A stretch of 64,000 bases of DNA, from contig NZ_JAPLET010000017.1 in the NCBI RefSeq assembly GCF_026391055.1, positions 310,001 through 374,000 on the forward strand, written 5' to 3'. The stretch is from Spirosoma sp. (GTDB taxonomy: Bacteria; Bacteroidota; Bacteroidia; Cytophagales; Spirosomataceae). Below, piece after piece: positions 9,126-17,491 of this stretch (the first letter of the stretch is position 1; each line of letters starts with the position of its first letter). The translations under genes and the position numbers were made by a program. The notes beneath the pieces are model-generated. The model was not told the DNA's origin, made no database searches, and worked only from the letters and a program-made list of their open reading frames with translations.

Positions 9126-9773
9126 ATGCAAAAAAAGGAACGATTCAGACGGTTCATTGAGTATTTCACAGAACACTATCCCGACCCTAAAACGGAACTC
9201 CACTTCAGCAACCCATACGAGTTATTAGTAGCGGTGATTCTGTCGGCCCAGTGTACAGATAAACGAATTAATCAGATTTCACCGGCCCTCTTTGCCCGGT
9301 TTCCGGAAGCGGAGTCGCTGGCTGCGGCCTCGGTAGAGGAAGTGTTCTCCTACATACGGAGTGTTTCGTATCCGAACAACAAGGCAAAACACCTGGTTGG
9401 GATGGCTAACGCCTTGATGAATCGGTTTGGGGGGGAAATCCCGGCAACGGTAGACGAGTTACAAACGCTACCCGGCGTAGGGCGTAAAACGGCCCACGTA
9501 ATTCTATCTATTGTTTATAATGAACCGACGATGGCCGTCGATACGCACGTTTTTCGCGTGTCGCACCGGCTTGGGCTGGCCCCGTTAACGGCCAATACAC
9601 CCTTGGCCGTAGAAAAGGCCCTGATGGCACACATTCCCAAACAACACGTTCCTAAAGCGCACCATTGGCTTATCCTACACGGCCGCTACGTTTGCCTAGC
9701 GCGTTCGCCCAAGTGTGAAGAATGTGCGTTGAAGGAGTTTTGTAAGTATTTTGAAAAAAGAGTGAGGAGTTAG
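9126..9773 (+). CDS. nth: Endonuclease III
   Basis: A 215-residue DNA glycosylase/AP lyase that removes oxidised pyrimidines in base excision repair. The helix-hairpin-helix LPGVGRKTAHVIL carries the catalytic Lys (about 121), and the catalytic Asp (about 139) is in VDTHVFRV. The C-terminus has the iron-sulfur cluster pattern C-X6-C-X2-C-X5-C in YVCLARSPKCEECALKEFC. I chose the ATG at 9126 (MQKKERFRRF). An in-frame TTG at 9102 lies inside the upstream palindrome and is unlikely. The stop codon sits inside the left arm of a hairpin shared with ndk. Confidence 0.95.
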   Translation: MQKKERFRRFIEYFTEHYPDPKTELHFSNPYELLVAVILSAQCTDKRINQISPALFARFPEAESLAAASVEEVFSYIRSVSYPNNKAKHLVGMANALMNRFGGEIPATVDELQTLPGVGRKTAHVILSIVYNEPTMAVDTHVFRVSHRLGLAPLTANTPLAVEKALMAHIPKQHVPKAHHWLILHGRYVCLARSPKCEECALKEFCKYFEKRVRS

Positions 9774-9817
9774 GAGCCATCCGGTAGCATAACATGCCTA
9801 AGCCCTCCTAACTCCTC
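9764..9817. terminator. Hairpin between convergent nth and ndk
   Basis: A perfect 13-bp stem (GAGGAGTTAGGAG at 9764-9776, its complement at 9805-9817) overlaps the nth stop codon. The arm text (CTCCTAACTCCTCGCTC) resembles the element at 35,800-35,895, so it may be a dispersed repeat serving as a bidirectional terminator. Confidence 0.55.
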
Positions 9818-9827
9818 GCTCCTAACA

Positions 9828-10247
9828 CTAATATTCCTCCGTTGCTGCAAAGAAGAAACTGCCTTCGATGGCTGCGTTCTCGTCTGAATCGGAGCCGTGA
9901 ATGGCGTTGGATTCTATCGACTTGGCGTACAGTTTCCGGATGGTGCCTTCTTCGGCCTGCGCCGGATTGGTAGCGCCAATGAGTTTACGGAAGTCAGCAA
10001 CGGCGTTTTCTTTCTCCAGGATCATCGGTACAATCGCACCGGACGACATGTAGTCGCAAAGGCCCTGATAAAATGGACGCTCGCTGTGTACCGCATAAAA
10101 CTGGCCGGCCCGCTCATTGGTTAGCCCGGTCTTTTTAATCGCGACAATGCGGAAGCCCGCTTCTTCAATCATCTTAATAATTGCACCCGTATGCCCGTCT
10201 GCTACGGCATCAGGCTTAATCATCGTGAACGTTCGGTTCGTTGCCAT
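9828..10247 (-). CDS. ndk: Nucleoside diphosphate kinase
   Basis: A 139-residue enzyme that transfers the gamma phosphate between nucleoside triphosphates and diphosphates through a phosphohistidine. The start [14 protein letters not shown], the substrate-binding segment [12 protein letters not shown] and the active-site His117 in NAIHGSDS are all present, and the length is standard. It is transcribed away from nrnA, with a candidate divergent promoter region between them, and converges on nth. Confidence 0.97.
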   Translation of the reverse strand: MATNRTFTMIKPDAVADGHTGAIIKMIEEAGFRIVAIKKTGLTNERAGQFYAVHSERPFYQGLCDYMSSGAIVPMILEKENAVADFRKLIGATNPAQAEEGTIRKLYAKSIESNAIHGSDSDENAAIEGSFFFAATEEY

Positions 10248-10361
10248 TCTAAGTTTTTCTATTCGAAGTTTATTTTTTTGCGAGCACTCCTATTGTGTAT
10301 AGCGATCGCCCTCAGTTTACCCAGAAGACGATTTGTACGACTCTCCTGCGCGGATCAGGGG

Positions 10362-10410
10362 CAAAGGTAAGATTTTACCGATGTCGGAATTAGTATTATT
10401 CGTACTTTTG
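10362..10410. promoter_or_regulatory. Candidate divergent promoter boxes for ndk and the DHH gene
   Basis: TACCTTTG on the minus strand (10369-10362) lies 115 bases before the ndk start. TACTTTTG on the plus strand (10403-10410) lies 30 bases before the DHH phosphoesterase start. Both match TAnnTTTG, the Bacteroidota -7 element. No good -33 TTG was found at the standard spacing for either. Confidence 0.35.
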
Positions 10411-10440
10411 AGTTTCGATTGTGGCTAAGGCCATCTGTAT

Positions 10441-11472
10441 ATGCAAGATATTGACGCGATTGGCGCGATTATCGGACTACCGCCTGGCGGAGCCGCCCAG
10501 AACGTGCTGATTACTACCCACCAGAATCCCGATGCCGATGCTATGGGATCATCCCTGGGGCTGGCGGGCTACCTTCGTAAAAAAGGTCATCTGGTAACGG
10601 TTGTTACACCGACAGACTACTCCCAGAATTTACACTGGATGTCCGGCAACGAAAACGTTATTGCGTTTGACGAGAAAGTACGTGTGTCGGTCAGTGAATT
10701 GTTCGAACAGGCTGATGTAATCTTCTGCCTCGACTTCTCGGCGCTCGACCGTATCCGGGATCTGGCACCTATGGTTCGCCTGTCGCGGGCCCGCAAGATA
10801 CTTATCGATCACCACCTCGAACCGGAATCCTTCGCCGATCTGGCTCTGTGGGACCCAACAGCTGCCGCAACGGCAGAACTGGTATTCCAGCTGATTGTGG
10901 CCCTGGGTGATAAACATCTAATCGATATACCGATTGCGGAATGCCTGTATTCCGGCCTGATGACCGATACCGGCTCGTTCAGACATCCAAACACCACGGG
11001 CAACGTTCACCGCATGGCGGCCGAACTGGTAGATTTGGAGATTGACGTCAGCAGCATCCACCGGCGCATTTTTGACAACGTAACCCTCGACAAGTTTCGG
11101 CTGCTAGGGTATGTCCTGAACGAAAAGCTTAAGGTATTGCCTGAGTATAAGTTTGCCTATATCACCCTCACCGATGCCGAACTGAAGCGGTACCGATCGA
11201 AAACCGGCGATACAGAAGGGATGGTGAATTATGCACTGGCGGTTGATGGCGTGGTCATGGCAGCTATTTTAATCGACCGGAATGATGAAATTCGCATGTC
11301 GTTTCGTTCTATAGGTAACTTTTCCGTTCGTGATTTGGCCAACAAGCATTTCAATGGCGGAGGCCATCGGAACGCAGCCGGTGGACGAACCAAATTATCC
11401 CTTGCCGAAACGGAGCAGAAACTTCTGACCGTATTACCCGAATATCAGCAGTTGTTGCTGGAAACAGTATAG
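10441..11472 (+). CDS. nrnA: DHH-family phosphoesterase, NrnA-like oligoribonuclease/PAP phosphatase
   Basis: A 343-residue DHH/DHHA1 enzyme. The metal-binding motifs are DADAMGSSL (residues 31-39), a conserved Asp in CLDFSALDR, and the DHH triplet at 123-125 (LIDHHLEP). The C-terminal DHHA1 domain ends with the nucleotide-binding GGGHRNAAGG near residue 315. NrnA enzymes degrade short RNA oligomers and dephosphorylate 3'-phosphoadenosine 5'-phosphate. That specificity is inferred from the family. The gene is divergent from ndk and is followed by the FKBP lipoprotein gene after 116 bases of repeat-like text. Confidence 0.87.
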   Translation: MQDIDAIGAIIGLPPGGAAQNVLITTHQNPDADAMGSSLGLAGYLRKKGHLVTVVTPTDYSQNLHWMSGNENVIAFDEKVRVSVSELFEQADVIFCLDFSALDRIRDLAPMVRLSRARKILIDHHLEPESFADLALWDPTAAATAELVFQLIVALGDKHLIDIPIAECLYSGLMTDTGSFRHPNTTGNVHRMAAELVDLEIDVSSIHRRIFDNVTLDKFRLLGYVLNEKLKVLPEYKFAYITLTDAELKRYRSKTGDTEGMVNYALAVDGVVMAAILIDRNDEIRMSFRSIGNFSVRDLANKHFNGGGHRNAAGGRTKLSLAETEQKLLTVLPEYQQLLLETV

Positions 11473-11588
11473 AAAAATTTACGGTAATCGGTTTATAGTT
11501 TACGGTAGTAAGCCGATACAGTCCGAGTATTCCCGTAAACATTGTCCCAGTACCGTAAACATCTTACGTATAAACCAAGTAATCTCAC
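11473..11588. repeat. Short inverted TTTACGGTA elements
   Basis: This gap contains TTTACGGTA twice near 11,478 and 11,499, and its complement-like TACCGTAAA near 11,553, with TCCCGTAAA near 11,533. The arrangement could fold into a weak stem. It looks like a degraded palindromic intergenic repeat; no gene is seen. Confidence 0.3.
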
Positions 11589-12503
11589 ATGTCTCTTAAA
11601 AATTTCGGGAAAGCCGCCCTACTCGTCGCTGTTGTAGCGGCCTGCGGTAAAAACCGCCAACAGGTGACGGACAACGGCCTGAAGTACACTATTCATGAGC
11701 AAACCGAAGGGAACCGTAAAGGTAAAGTTGGCGACATTCTGACGCTGCACCTGACCCTGATGAACAACAAGGATTCTGTGTTGCGCGATACGCACAAAGA
11801 AGGCACTCCGTTCCAGATGTTACTGCAGGTACCACCTTTCAAAGGATCGTACGAAGAAGGACTCACGATGCTGGGCAAAGGCGATAGCGCAACGTTCTAT
11901 GTAAGTGCCGATTCGCTGTTTACCAAAGCCATGCAACCCCTGCCTCCGGGTGTGCAGAAAGGAACCGATATTGGTATTGCGGTGAAAATCCTGAATGTAC
12001 AGACTGAAGATGAGTACAAGAAAGCACAAGCTGCTGACTTTGAAAAGCAGAAAGGCGTTGACGCGAAAATTATCGAAAACTACATCGCGAAAAACGGTCT
12101 GACAGGTAAAGCTCAAAAAACAGAATCGGGCGTCTATTACGTAGTTACCAAGCCGGGTACTGGCCCGACACCCAATAAAGGTGATGTCGTGCAGGTTCAC
12201 TATACTGGTAAACTGCTGGACGGCAAAGTGTTCGATAGTTCACGCACAAATCCACAGGCGGGTGGCAAGCCAGCTCAGTTCCAGATTGGTGTTGGCATGG
12301 TTATTCCCGGTTGGGAAGAGGGCGTAAGCAAGCTTCACAAAGGTGAATCTGCTACGCTGATTATTCCTTCAACGCTGGCTTACGGCCCCCGTGGTAATCA
12401 GGGTATCGCACCAAACTCCGTTCTGCTGTTCGATATTGATCTGATCGATATCCAGAAAGGCCAACCTGGGCAGCCCGGCGGTATGCCGCAGCCCGGCCGG
12501 TAA
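11589..12503 (+). CDS. FKBP-type peptidyl-prolyl isomerase lipoprotein, two domains
   Basis: This 304-residue protein starts with a short signal peptide and a lipobox (VVAAC), so it should be anchored by lipid at Cys19. Two FKBP-like domains follow. The first (about residues 28-135) is divergent and lacks most active-site residues. The second (about 178-288) is complete, with GDVVQVHYTGKLLDGKVFDSS, VIPGWEEGV and AYGPRG. FKBP proteins catalyse cis-trans isomerisation of Xaa-Pro bonds and assist folding of exported proteins; lipoprotein FKBPs such as GldI support gliding in Bacteroidota. The tail is Gly/Pro/Gln-rich (QPGQPGGMPQPGR). A good terminator follows. Confidence 0.92.
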   Translation: MSLKNFGKAALLVAVVAACGKNRQQVTDNGLKYTIHEQTEGNRKGKVGDILTLHLTLMNNKDSVLRDTHKEGTPFQMLLQVPPFKGSYEEGLTMLGKGDSATFYVSADSLFTKAMQPLPPGVQKGTDIGIAVKILNVQTEDEYKKAQAADFEKQKGVDAKIIENYIAKNGLTGKAQKTESGVYYVVTKPGTGPTPNKGDVVQVHYTGKLLDGKVFDSSRTNPQAGGKPAQFQIGVGMVIPGWEEGVSKLHKGESATLIIPSTLAYGPRGNQGIAPNSVLLFDIDLIDIQKGQPGQPGGMPQPGR

Positions 12504-12522
12504 GTATTCCGATATTCTACGC

Positions 12523-12559
12523 AAGCCGTTTGCAGTTATCACTGCAAACGGCTTTTTTT
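12523..12559 (+). terminator. Rho-independent terminator after the FKBP gene
   Basis: A perfect 14-bp stem (12523-12536 with 12541-12554), a 4-base loop and a run of seven T form a classic terminator. It ends only a few bases before the rdgB start at 12567, so rdgB must have its own promoter or be expressed by read-through. Confidence 0.85.
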
Positions 12560-12566
12560 GTTTACT

Positions 12567-13145
12567 ATGGAACTCTGCTTTGCCACCAACAATCAACATA
12601 AACTAGCCGAAGTCTCCGCGAAACTCGGCCACTACTTTATCCTTAAAACCCTTCAGGATATCGGTTGTACAGATGAATTACCAGAAACATCGGGGACAAT
12701 TCCGGGTAATTCACGCCAAAAAGCCGATTACGTCTGGACAAACTTCGGTGTTTCGTGTTTTGCCGATGACTCCGGCCTGGAGGTCGACGCGCTGAACGGC
12801 GAACCGGGCGTCGATTCGGCCTTTTACTCCGGTAGCCGGGATAGTGAGAAGAACATTCAGAAGCTATTGGCCAATTTAACCGATAAGCCCAACCGCAAAG
12901 CACAGTTTATAACCGTATTTACGTTGGTGCTACACGGCGTTGAGCACCAGTTCGAGGGCATCATTGAGGGACAGATTGTAACGGAACCTCGTGGCTCCGG
13001 GGGCTTTGGCTACGACCCCGTCTTTCAGCCCGATGGCTACGACCGCACCTTTGCCGAAATGACAATTGATGAAAAAGGCCTGATTAGTCACCGGTCAAGG
13101 GCGCTGGCTAAAATGATTACGTATTTGCAGAATCAGATTAAGTGA
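12567..13145 (+). CDS. rdgB: XTP/dITP diphosphatase (RdgB/HAM1 family)
   Basis: A 192-residue pyrophosphatase that clears non-canonical purine nucleotides (XTP, dITP, ITP) to monophosphates, protecting DNA and RNA. The start [15 protein letters not shown] holds the SxNxxK-type nucleotide-binding motif. [19 protein letters not shown] and [10 protein letters not shown] are the metal/base-binding signatures, and SHRSRAL closes the site. The ATG at 12567 begins the conserved N-terminus; an upstream in-frame TTG lies in the terminator T run and is rejected. Confidence 0.95.
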   Translation: MELCFATNNQHKLAEVSAKLGHYFILKTLQDIGCTDELPETSGTIPGNSRQKADYVWTNFGVSCFADDSGLEVDALNGEPGVDSAFYSGSRDSEKNIQKLLANLTDKPNRKAQFITVFTLVLHGVEHQFEGIIEGQIVTEPRGSGGFGYDPVFQPDGYDRTFAEMTIDEKGLISHRSRALAKMITYLQNQIK

Positions 13146-13252
13146 ATGGTTATTGTACTCATCGCTCGGCATAGTCTGTAACTATGTTCAACTACTAGCA
13201 ACGATAGACATAGTAATCGTTACCCGCGTTGAGCAATAGGCATGTCCGTACA

Positions 13253-13300
13253 TTCATAAAAAAGCCCGATCCTGAAACCAGGATCGGGCTTTTTTATGAA
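13253..13300. terminator. Bidirectional terminator, perfect 22-bp stem
   Basis: Bases 13253-13274 pair perfectly with 13279-13300 around AAAC, with six A on one side and six T on the other, so it works as a terminator in both directions. It separates convergent rdgB and the PpiD-like gene. Confidence 0.9.
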
Positions 13301-13315
13301 TGCTTTTTATAAAGA

Positions 13316-15436
13316 CTAATAGAACTTAGCCCGGCGGTCTTCAACTTTGGCCGCATCTTTAATGGCTTCGTTAATATAGAAACCAACACGCTGGGTGTTG
13401 TTTTGCTGAATTTGTGTCTTATATAGCGCATAGTCGGCAACAGCAGGTGCAGGCGTCAGTGAAACGGCTTCCATTATAAGAACACCGCCTTCGCCAGCAA
13501 ATGGCTTCGTACGCTTACCGGGCTTCAGACCAAACGCTTTTCCGAGTGCAACGGGGTCAACACCAGCGCTGCGGAGGAAACCCGTTGCCAGGTTAATATC
13601 CTCAACGGTTTCGACCAGAGCACCGGCTCCGTATTTCTGCGAGATGGATTCCAATGTGCCGCTGGCATTACCAAGCTTGCTGATAATCTGCTCACCTTTC
13701 AGTTCGTTACGAACTTTAGCGGTCAGCTCATTACGGAAATCGTTGATGCTCACTTTGTCTTTGGCGGTCTTGTTAGTCAGGACCGCAATTACATACTGAT
13801 CACCTACTTCAAACGGTTCAGAGACTGAGTTTATATCCGTTTTGTCGTTAAACGCCCAGCGAACAATCTGCCGCACTTCCGAACCCGTTAACGCATTGAT
13901 CTGGTTAGCGCCTTCAGGAATACGATCTGCCGTAGCAACGACCAGCGATTTATCTTCTTTTACCTTGGCGTCGAACTCTTCTTTGGTATGTACGTCCGAT
14001 GCAAACTGATCTGCTTTGCGAAGCGCTTCATCGCGCGTAGTCTGGCTTGGCGTGATTGCCTTGCCAATGGCTGCAATGCGATAAAGTACGTTTGTTTTAG
14101 GCTGTGTCACGTTGATGATGTGGTAACCGAACTCGGTCTCGACAAGGCGAGGGATAAGACCAGCCGATGTAGCACCAAATACGGCCGTTTCAAACGGCTT
14201 CACCATCTGTCCATTGTTCTTGAAATAACCAAGGTCGCCACCAACAGACCGGGAACCATCGTCGCTGTTGGTCTGTGCCAACGCTTCGAAGCTGGCACCA
14301 CCCTGAATCTGCTTCAGGATACCTTCTGCCCGGCGACGTGCATCGGCTTTTGCTGAGTCGGCCAACCCTTTCGTCTGAATAAGGATATGGCTGGCGCGGG
14401 CCGTGAAGTTGGTATCTCTCTTAGTACCGCCGTACTTATAGATGAAATATGTGTTGCCTTCGCGGAAAGGACCATAAATACCACCGGGGGCAAATGTTGG
14501 AATAGCGGCACGAAGTTGTTCCGGCATCTCGCCAGCCGTCAGGTAAAGCGGCACCCGAACGTCGCTGTTTTGCTGGGCAAATGTAGAATCGTTGGTGGCA
14601 GCACCTAAGCCACGAGCCAGTGATTTGATTTGCGTATACAGAGCCGAGCTATCTTCTTTAGACGGTGCGACCGAAAACGTTACGTACTGAATAGACCGAC
14701 TGTCGGAGCCGGGGTACTCATCTTTATGTTTAGAGAGGTAATCTTCCAGTTGCGAATCCGTCACTTTCACCGTCGTGTCGTTGATGGTGTAGTACGGTAC
14801 GAACAGGAATTTTACATTGGCTTTCGAATTCTGCGCCTGGTATTCTTTTTGAGCTTCGGCCGTGGTGGCAAAAACCGACAGGCGCATCAGGCCTTCGTAT
14901 TTTTCACGAAGCCGATCGGAAGCCAGGTTTTTCTCGAAGCTGGCCCAGGCAGCCTGCTGCTGAGCCGGTAAATTCTTGAGCCCTTTCAAGTAACTGATAA
15001 TGGAGCTTTTGTCGAATACACCCGTTTGCGGATTTGTAAACGCCTGACGAACGGCGGGGCTGATGTTGTTACCCTGTACCATGTCGACCAGTTCCTCACT
15101 CGTAACCTGAAGGCCCAGCTTGTCGAACTCTTTCTGATAGGCAATTTCAAACAATAGCTGATTCCAGGCTTGTTCCCGAATCTGTACAAGATCCTGATCG
15201 ACAGGAGCCCGGCCGCTTTGCTGTTCAAACTGCGCCCTAAGTTCGTCTACCTTGGCATTGAATTCCTGATAATCAATGGATTGGCCGGCAATCTCACCAA
15301 CTTCTTGCTGATTTCCGCCGAAGAGCAAACTACGGCCTCCGAGCAAGTCACCACCCACAATGAACAGAATCAAACTGACGGCAATAATACCAACAGCCAG
15401 TCCCGAACGTTCTCTGATCTTATTAATGACAGACAT
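13316..15436 (-). CDS. PpiD/SurA-like peptidyl-prolyl isomerase
   Basis: A 706-residue membrane-anchored periplasmic folding factor. An N-terminal transmembrane helix (residues about 13-31, GLAVGIIAVSLILFIVGG) is followed by a SurA_N-type chaperone region. A rotamase (parvulin, PpiC-type) domain lies at about 345-450 with ARASHILIQT, GGDLGYFKNNGQMVKPFE and ETEFGYHIINV. A long C-terminal chaperone-like region ends the protein. PpiD proteins act at the exit of the Sec translocon on newly exported proteins. I chose the ATG at 15436 (MSVINKIRERSG) because the ten residues upstream are not typical of the family. Confidence 0.9.
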   Translation of the reverse strand: MSVINKIRERSGLAVGIIAVSLILFIVGGDLLGGRSLLFGGNQQEVGEIAGQSIDYQEFNAKVDELRAQFEQQSGRAPVDQDLVQIREQAWNQLLFEIAYQKEFDKLGLQVTSEELVDMVQGNNISPAVRQAFTNPQTGVFDKSSIISYLKGLKNLPAQQQAAWASFEKNLASDRLREKYEGLMRLSVFATTAEAQKEYQAQNSKANVKFLFVPYYTINDTTVKVTDSQLEDYLSKHKDEYPGSDSRSIQYVTFSVAPSKEDSSALYTQIKSLARGLGAATNDSTFAQQNSDVRVPLYLTAGEMPEQLRAAIPTFAPGGIYGPFREGNTYFIYKYGGTKRDTNFTARASHILIQTKGLADSAKADARRRAEGILKQIQGGASFEALAQTNSDDGSRSVGGDLGYFKNNGQMVKPFETAVFGATSAGLIPRLVETEFGYHIINVTQPKTNVLYRIAAIGKAITPSQTTRDEALRKADQFASDVHTKEEFDAKVKEDKSLVVATADRIPEGANQINALTGSEVRQIVRWAFNDKTDINSVSEPFEVGDQYVIAVLTNKTAKDKVSINDFRNELTAKVRNELKGEQIISKLGNASGTLESISQKYGAGALVETVEDINLATGFLRSAGVDPVALGKAFGLKPGKRTKPFAGEGGVLIMEAVSLTPAPAVADYALYKTQIQQNNTQRVGFYINEAIKDAAKVEDRRAKFY

Positions 15437-15553
15437 TTCGCTTTTAACAGTCAATTTAGCCCGCAAAATAACAATTTTCCCCGTTGGAATACAAGAGCTA
15501 ATTGTATATCTATCCTCAAATCTGAGGAAAAGGCTCTACAGTCCTCTTAACAA

Positions 15554-15591
15554 ATAAGGTGCCGACTTTTCTATGAAAGCCAGCACCTTAT
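15554..15591 (-). terminator. Hairpin downstream of the coiled-coil lipoprotein gene
   Basis: ATAAGGTGC at 15554-15562 pairs with GCACCTTAT at 15583-15591 over a 20-base loop, and TTTGTT follows on the minus strand. It is a modest candidate terminator for the lipoprotein gene. Confidence 0.4.
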
Positions 15592-15617
15592 CAATTTCCT
15601 AAACAAGAACGCGTTAT

Positions 15618-16169
15618 CTAGTCGTTGTCCCGCTTCAGCTTATCACCTGCTTTATCAAAGGCATCGCCTATTTCGCGACCGGCCTGTTTAAAACCTGATT
15701 TCACATCCTTCCAGGCATCAGCCGTTGCGTTCTTGGCGTGGTCGATATCTTCGCCCAGTTCTTTCCGCTGCTCTTCCAACTTTTCGCGCTGACGATCCGT
15801 TTCAGCCTTTGCTTTATCGCTTTGTTTGTCGGCTTTAGCCTTCAGCTCGTCAATTTTAGCATCCAGTTTATCCTTCTGTACGTTCATTTTAGCCACTGCT
15901 TCATCCCGTTCGCGCCGGAAATCGGCAGCTGCTTCGTCGGACTTGGCTTCGACTTTATCACCAGTTTCTTTCAAGTCCTCCCGAGCTTCAGCCGTTGCGT
16001 CTTTTGTATCGGCAGAGATAGCATCGCCTGTTTTTTCGAGGGCATCTTCGGTCCGGGATTCATTCTTGTTGTCAGAACCACAGGCTTGTACTAAAGCCAG
16101 TGAAGCTACCAGCATAAGGATACCAGCGGTCTGTTTAATGCGTGTCAGTGTTAATGGATGTTTAATCAT
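15618..16169 (-). CDS. Charged coiled-coil lipoprotein
   Basis: This 183-residue protein has a signal peptide ending in the lipobox VQAC, followed by a Ser/Asn/Asp spacer and then about 130 residues of very charged helix. The helix is rich in Lys, Glu, Asp and Ala, with repeats such as AKADKQSDKAKAETD. It ends with amphipathic stretches DVKSGFKQAGREIGDAFDKAG that resemble YtxH/LEA-type proteins. It probably forms an extended rod in the periplasm or on the outer membrane. A structural or stress-protection role is a guess from composition. It has its own start ATG and a possible downstream hairpin, and no obvious operon partner. Confidence 0.75.
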   Translation of the reverse strand: MIKHPLTLTRIKQTAGILMLVASLALVQACGSDNKNESRTEDALEKTGDAISADTKDATAEAREDLKETGDKVEAKSDEAAADFRRERDEAVAKMNVQKDKLDAKIDELKAKADKQSDKAKAETDRQREKLEEQRKELGEDIDHAKNATADAWKDVKSGFKQAGREIGDAFDKAGDKLKRDND

Positions 16170-16293
16170 AATCGTATTGAGTAAGTTGATTCTTACAAAC
16201 TAGTTGGCAAATGGTATGCCAGAAATCTGGTTTGTGTTGTGCCGGGAACCCCGACGGGATGAAAGCCGACAATGCTTTTATCGCCCGTTCGTA

Positions 16294-16914
16294 TTAATTT
16301 TTCCACTTAATGGCACAGCCGATGGGCTTAGTAATGGGCGACTGCACCGGCTTGCCAGCGAGTAGACTACTGACGGCTTCGTCGATGTATCGACGCTGCA
16401 CGCTGCTTCCGTCCTGTGGACTATCGTCAATGGTTCCTACGTACTCAACGATGAACTGCCCTCCCGTTTGTTTCAGCACAAACACTTCGGGGGTTCGGGT
16501 AGCGCCAAAGGCTTTGGCGGTTGCCTGTGTTTCGTCCATTGCATAGGCAAAGGGATAGTTCTTTTCGCGCGAACGAGCCTGCATGTTCTGAAAGGAGTCG
16601 TCGCTGTAGGCTTTGGGGTCGTTGGGCATGACCGCGAGCACTGGATAGCCCTGCGTCGCGAATTTCCGATCGAGGTTAATCAGACGATCTTCGTACGCTT
16701 TCGCAAACGGGCAGTGGTTGCTCATAAAAACAACAATTACGCCCCGCTGGTCCTTGTAATCGGCCAGGGTAATCTGGCGGCTATCCACATTCCTAAGCCG
16801 AAAGTCAGCTACGACATCGCCCAGACTGTATCCTTTCGGATTCTGCGCCCTAATAGCCAGCGTGCTTTGTAAAATCAGGATGGCGGTACATAACCAGCTT
16901 ATGAATGCTTTCAT
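16294..16914 (-). CDS. Exported redoxin (AhpC/TSA-type, single active-site Cys)
   Basis: A 206-residue exported protein with a signal peptide (about residues 1-24, cleaved near IRAQ) and a thioredoxin-fold redoxin domain. The active-site segment is FMSNHCPFAKAYEDRL with one Cys (68) and no resolving Cys in a CXXC arrangement. The cis-Pro is in ATRTPEVFVL. The only other mature Cys is near the C-terminus (IGCAIKW). Proteins with NHCPFA usually act as thiol peroxidase-like or redox-linked proteins in the cell envelope. The substrate is unknown. It is monocistronic in appearance. Confidence 0.85.
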   Translation of the reverse strand: MKAFISWLCTAILILQSTLAIRAQNPKGYSLGDVVADFRLRNVDSRQITLADYKDQRGVIVVFMSNHCPFAKAYEDRLINLDRKFATQGYPVLAVMPNDPKAYSDDSFQNMQARSREKNYPFAYAMDETQATAKAFGATRTPEVFVLKQTGGQFIVEYVGTIDDSPQDGSSVQRRYIDEAVSSLLAGKPVQSPITKPIGCAIKWKN

Positions 16915-17440
16915 TGCGATTTTCGATACGTTTAGTAATTAGATAACAAACCTAGCAGAAAGATTAACGTATCCCCGAATAAACGGGGGTGTTGTGCGGA
17001 GAGCAAGTTAAGCGCAGCGGTTCTAACACGGCGAAACGTGGTGGCAATCCGCCTTAACTCTTCTTGCCGTGGATAAACTGCAATTATTCTTTGTCAGTTA
17101 TGCGATCAGGCCCCCTCCGATTCAATCCTTCTTCTAATGGATTAAATTCAGGATTATATGTGACCACGGGGAGACTCCAACTTCCAGTAATATTTCAATC
17201 CTTCTTCTAGTGGATTGGTCCTTGGGAATAATGAGAAGTTGCAACCAGAAATTAGCCCGCAAGAGGGTAGGTTGAGCGTGCGCTATGCGTCAAGTTTTGC
17301 TGGGCAGCATATTTAACCGAATAGGCCTTTTGCGGACATGCAATCATGCATATTGGTTTACGTAAGCCCTACACGGCTCTAAATTCGTAGGTATCGGTGC
17401 TACCGTTTACTCAATCTGACTTTAAAATTATAGATTATTC
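16915..17440. other. Long intergenic region, no gene seen
   Basis: About 530 bases between the redoxin start and the tetR promoter. I find no convincing coding frame. It holds two copies of a CRISPR-like repeat (listed separately) and otherwise only short imperfect palindromes around 17,000-17,075. Confidence 0.5.
17121..17231. CRISPR. Possible CRISPR remnant: two repeats, one spacer-sized gap
   Basis: TTCAATCCTTCTTCT plus ARTGGATT occurs at 17121-17143 and again at 17194-17216 with one mismatch in 23 bases. The period of 73 would fit a repeat of about 37 and a spacer of about 36. The second copy continues GGTCCTTGGGAAT, the kind of 3' half seen in Bacteroidota CRISPR repeats beginning TTTCAATCC. 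The first copy has lost similarity in that half, as terminal repeats often do. No cas gene is in the window. A plain duplicated intergenic repeat remains possible. Confidence 0.4.
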
Positions 17441-17441
17441 C

Positions 17442-17471
17442 TTGTTTGCTAAACACTGTTCAGTAAGTTTG
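17442..17471 (+). promoter_or_regulatory. tetR promoter with embedded operator
   Basis: TTG at 17442-17444, a 19-base spacer, and TAAGTTTG at 17464-17471 match the Bacteroidota promoter pattern TTG-N19-TAnnTTTG. The imperfect palindrome CTAAACACTGTTCA at 17449-17462 fills the spacer. The same 14 bases recur just before tolC (18121-18134), which suggests autorepression of the TetR regulator and control of the efflux genes. Confidence 0.65.
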
Positions 17472-17491
17472 CATCGTTAATTAACAGATCA

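Noticed and set aside
11473-11588. Repeated TTTACGGTA words as a possible riboswitch or operator array before the FKBP gene
   Set aside because: Spacing and orientation are irregular and no stable stem with a T tail forms; it looks like degraded intergenic repeat text, so it is listed only as a weak repeat.
15360-15557. Small plus-strand frames opposite the PpiD start region
   Set aside because: They overlap a well-supported gene antisense and have no conserved features.
16980-17075. Possible extra hairpin terminator for the redoxin gene region
   Set aside because: It lies upstream of the redoxin start rather than after a gene, and the arms (around AGTTAAG and CTTAACT) are short and interrupted.
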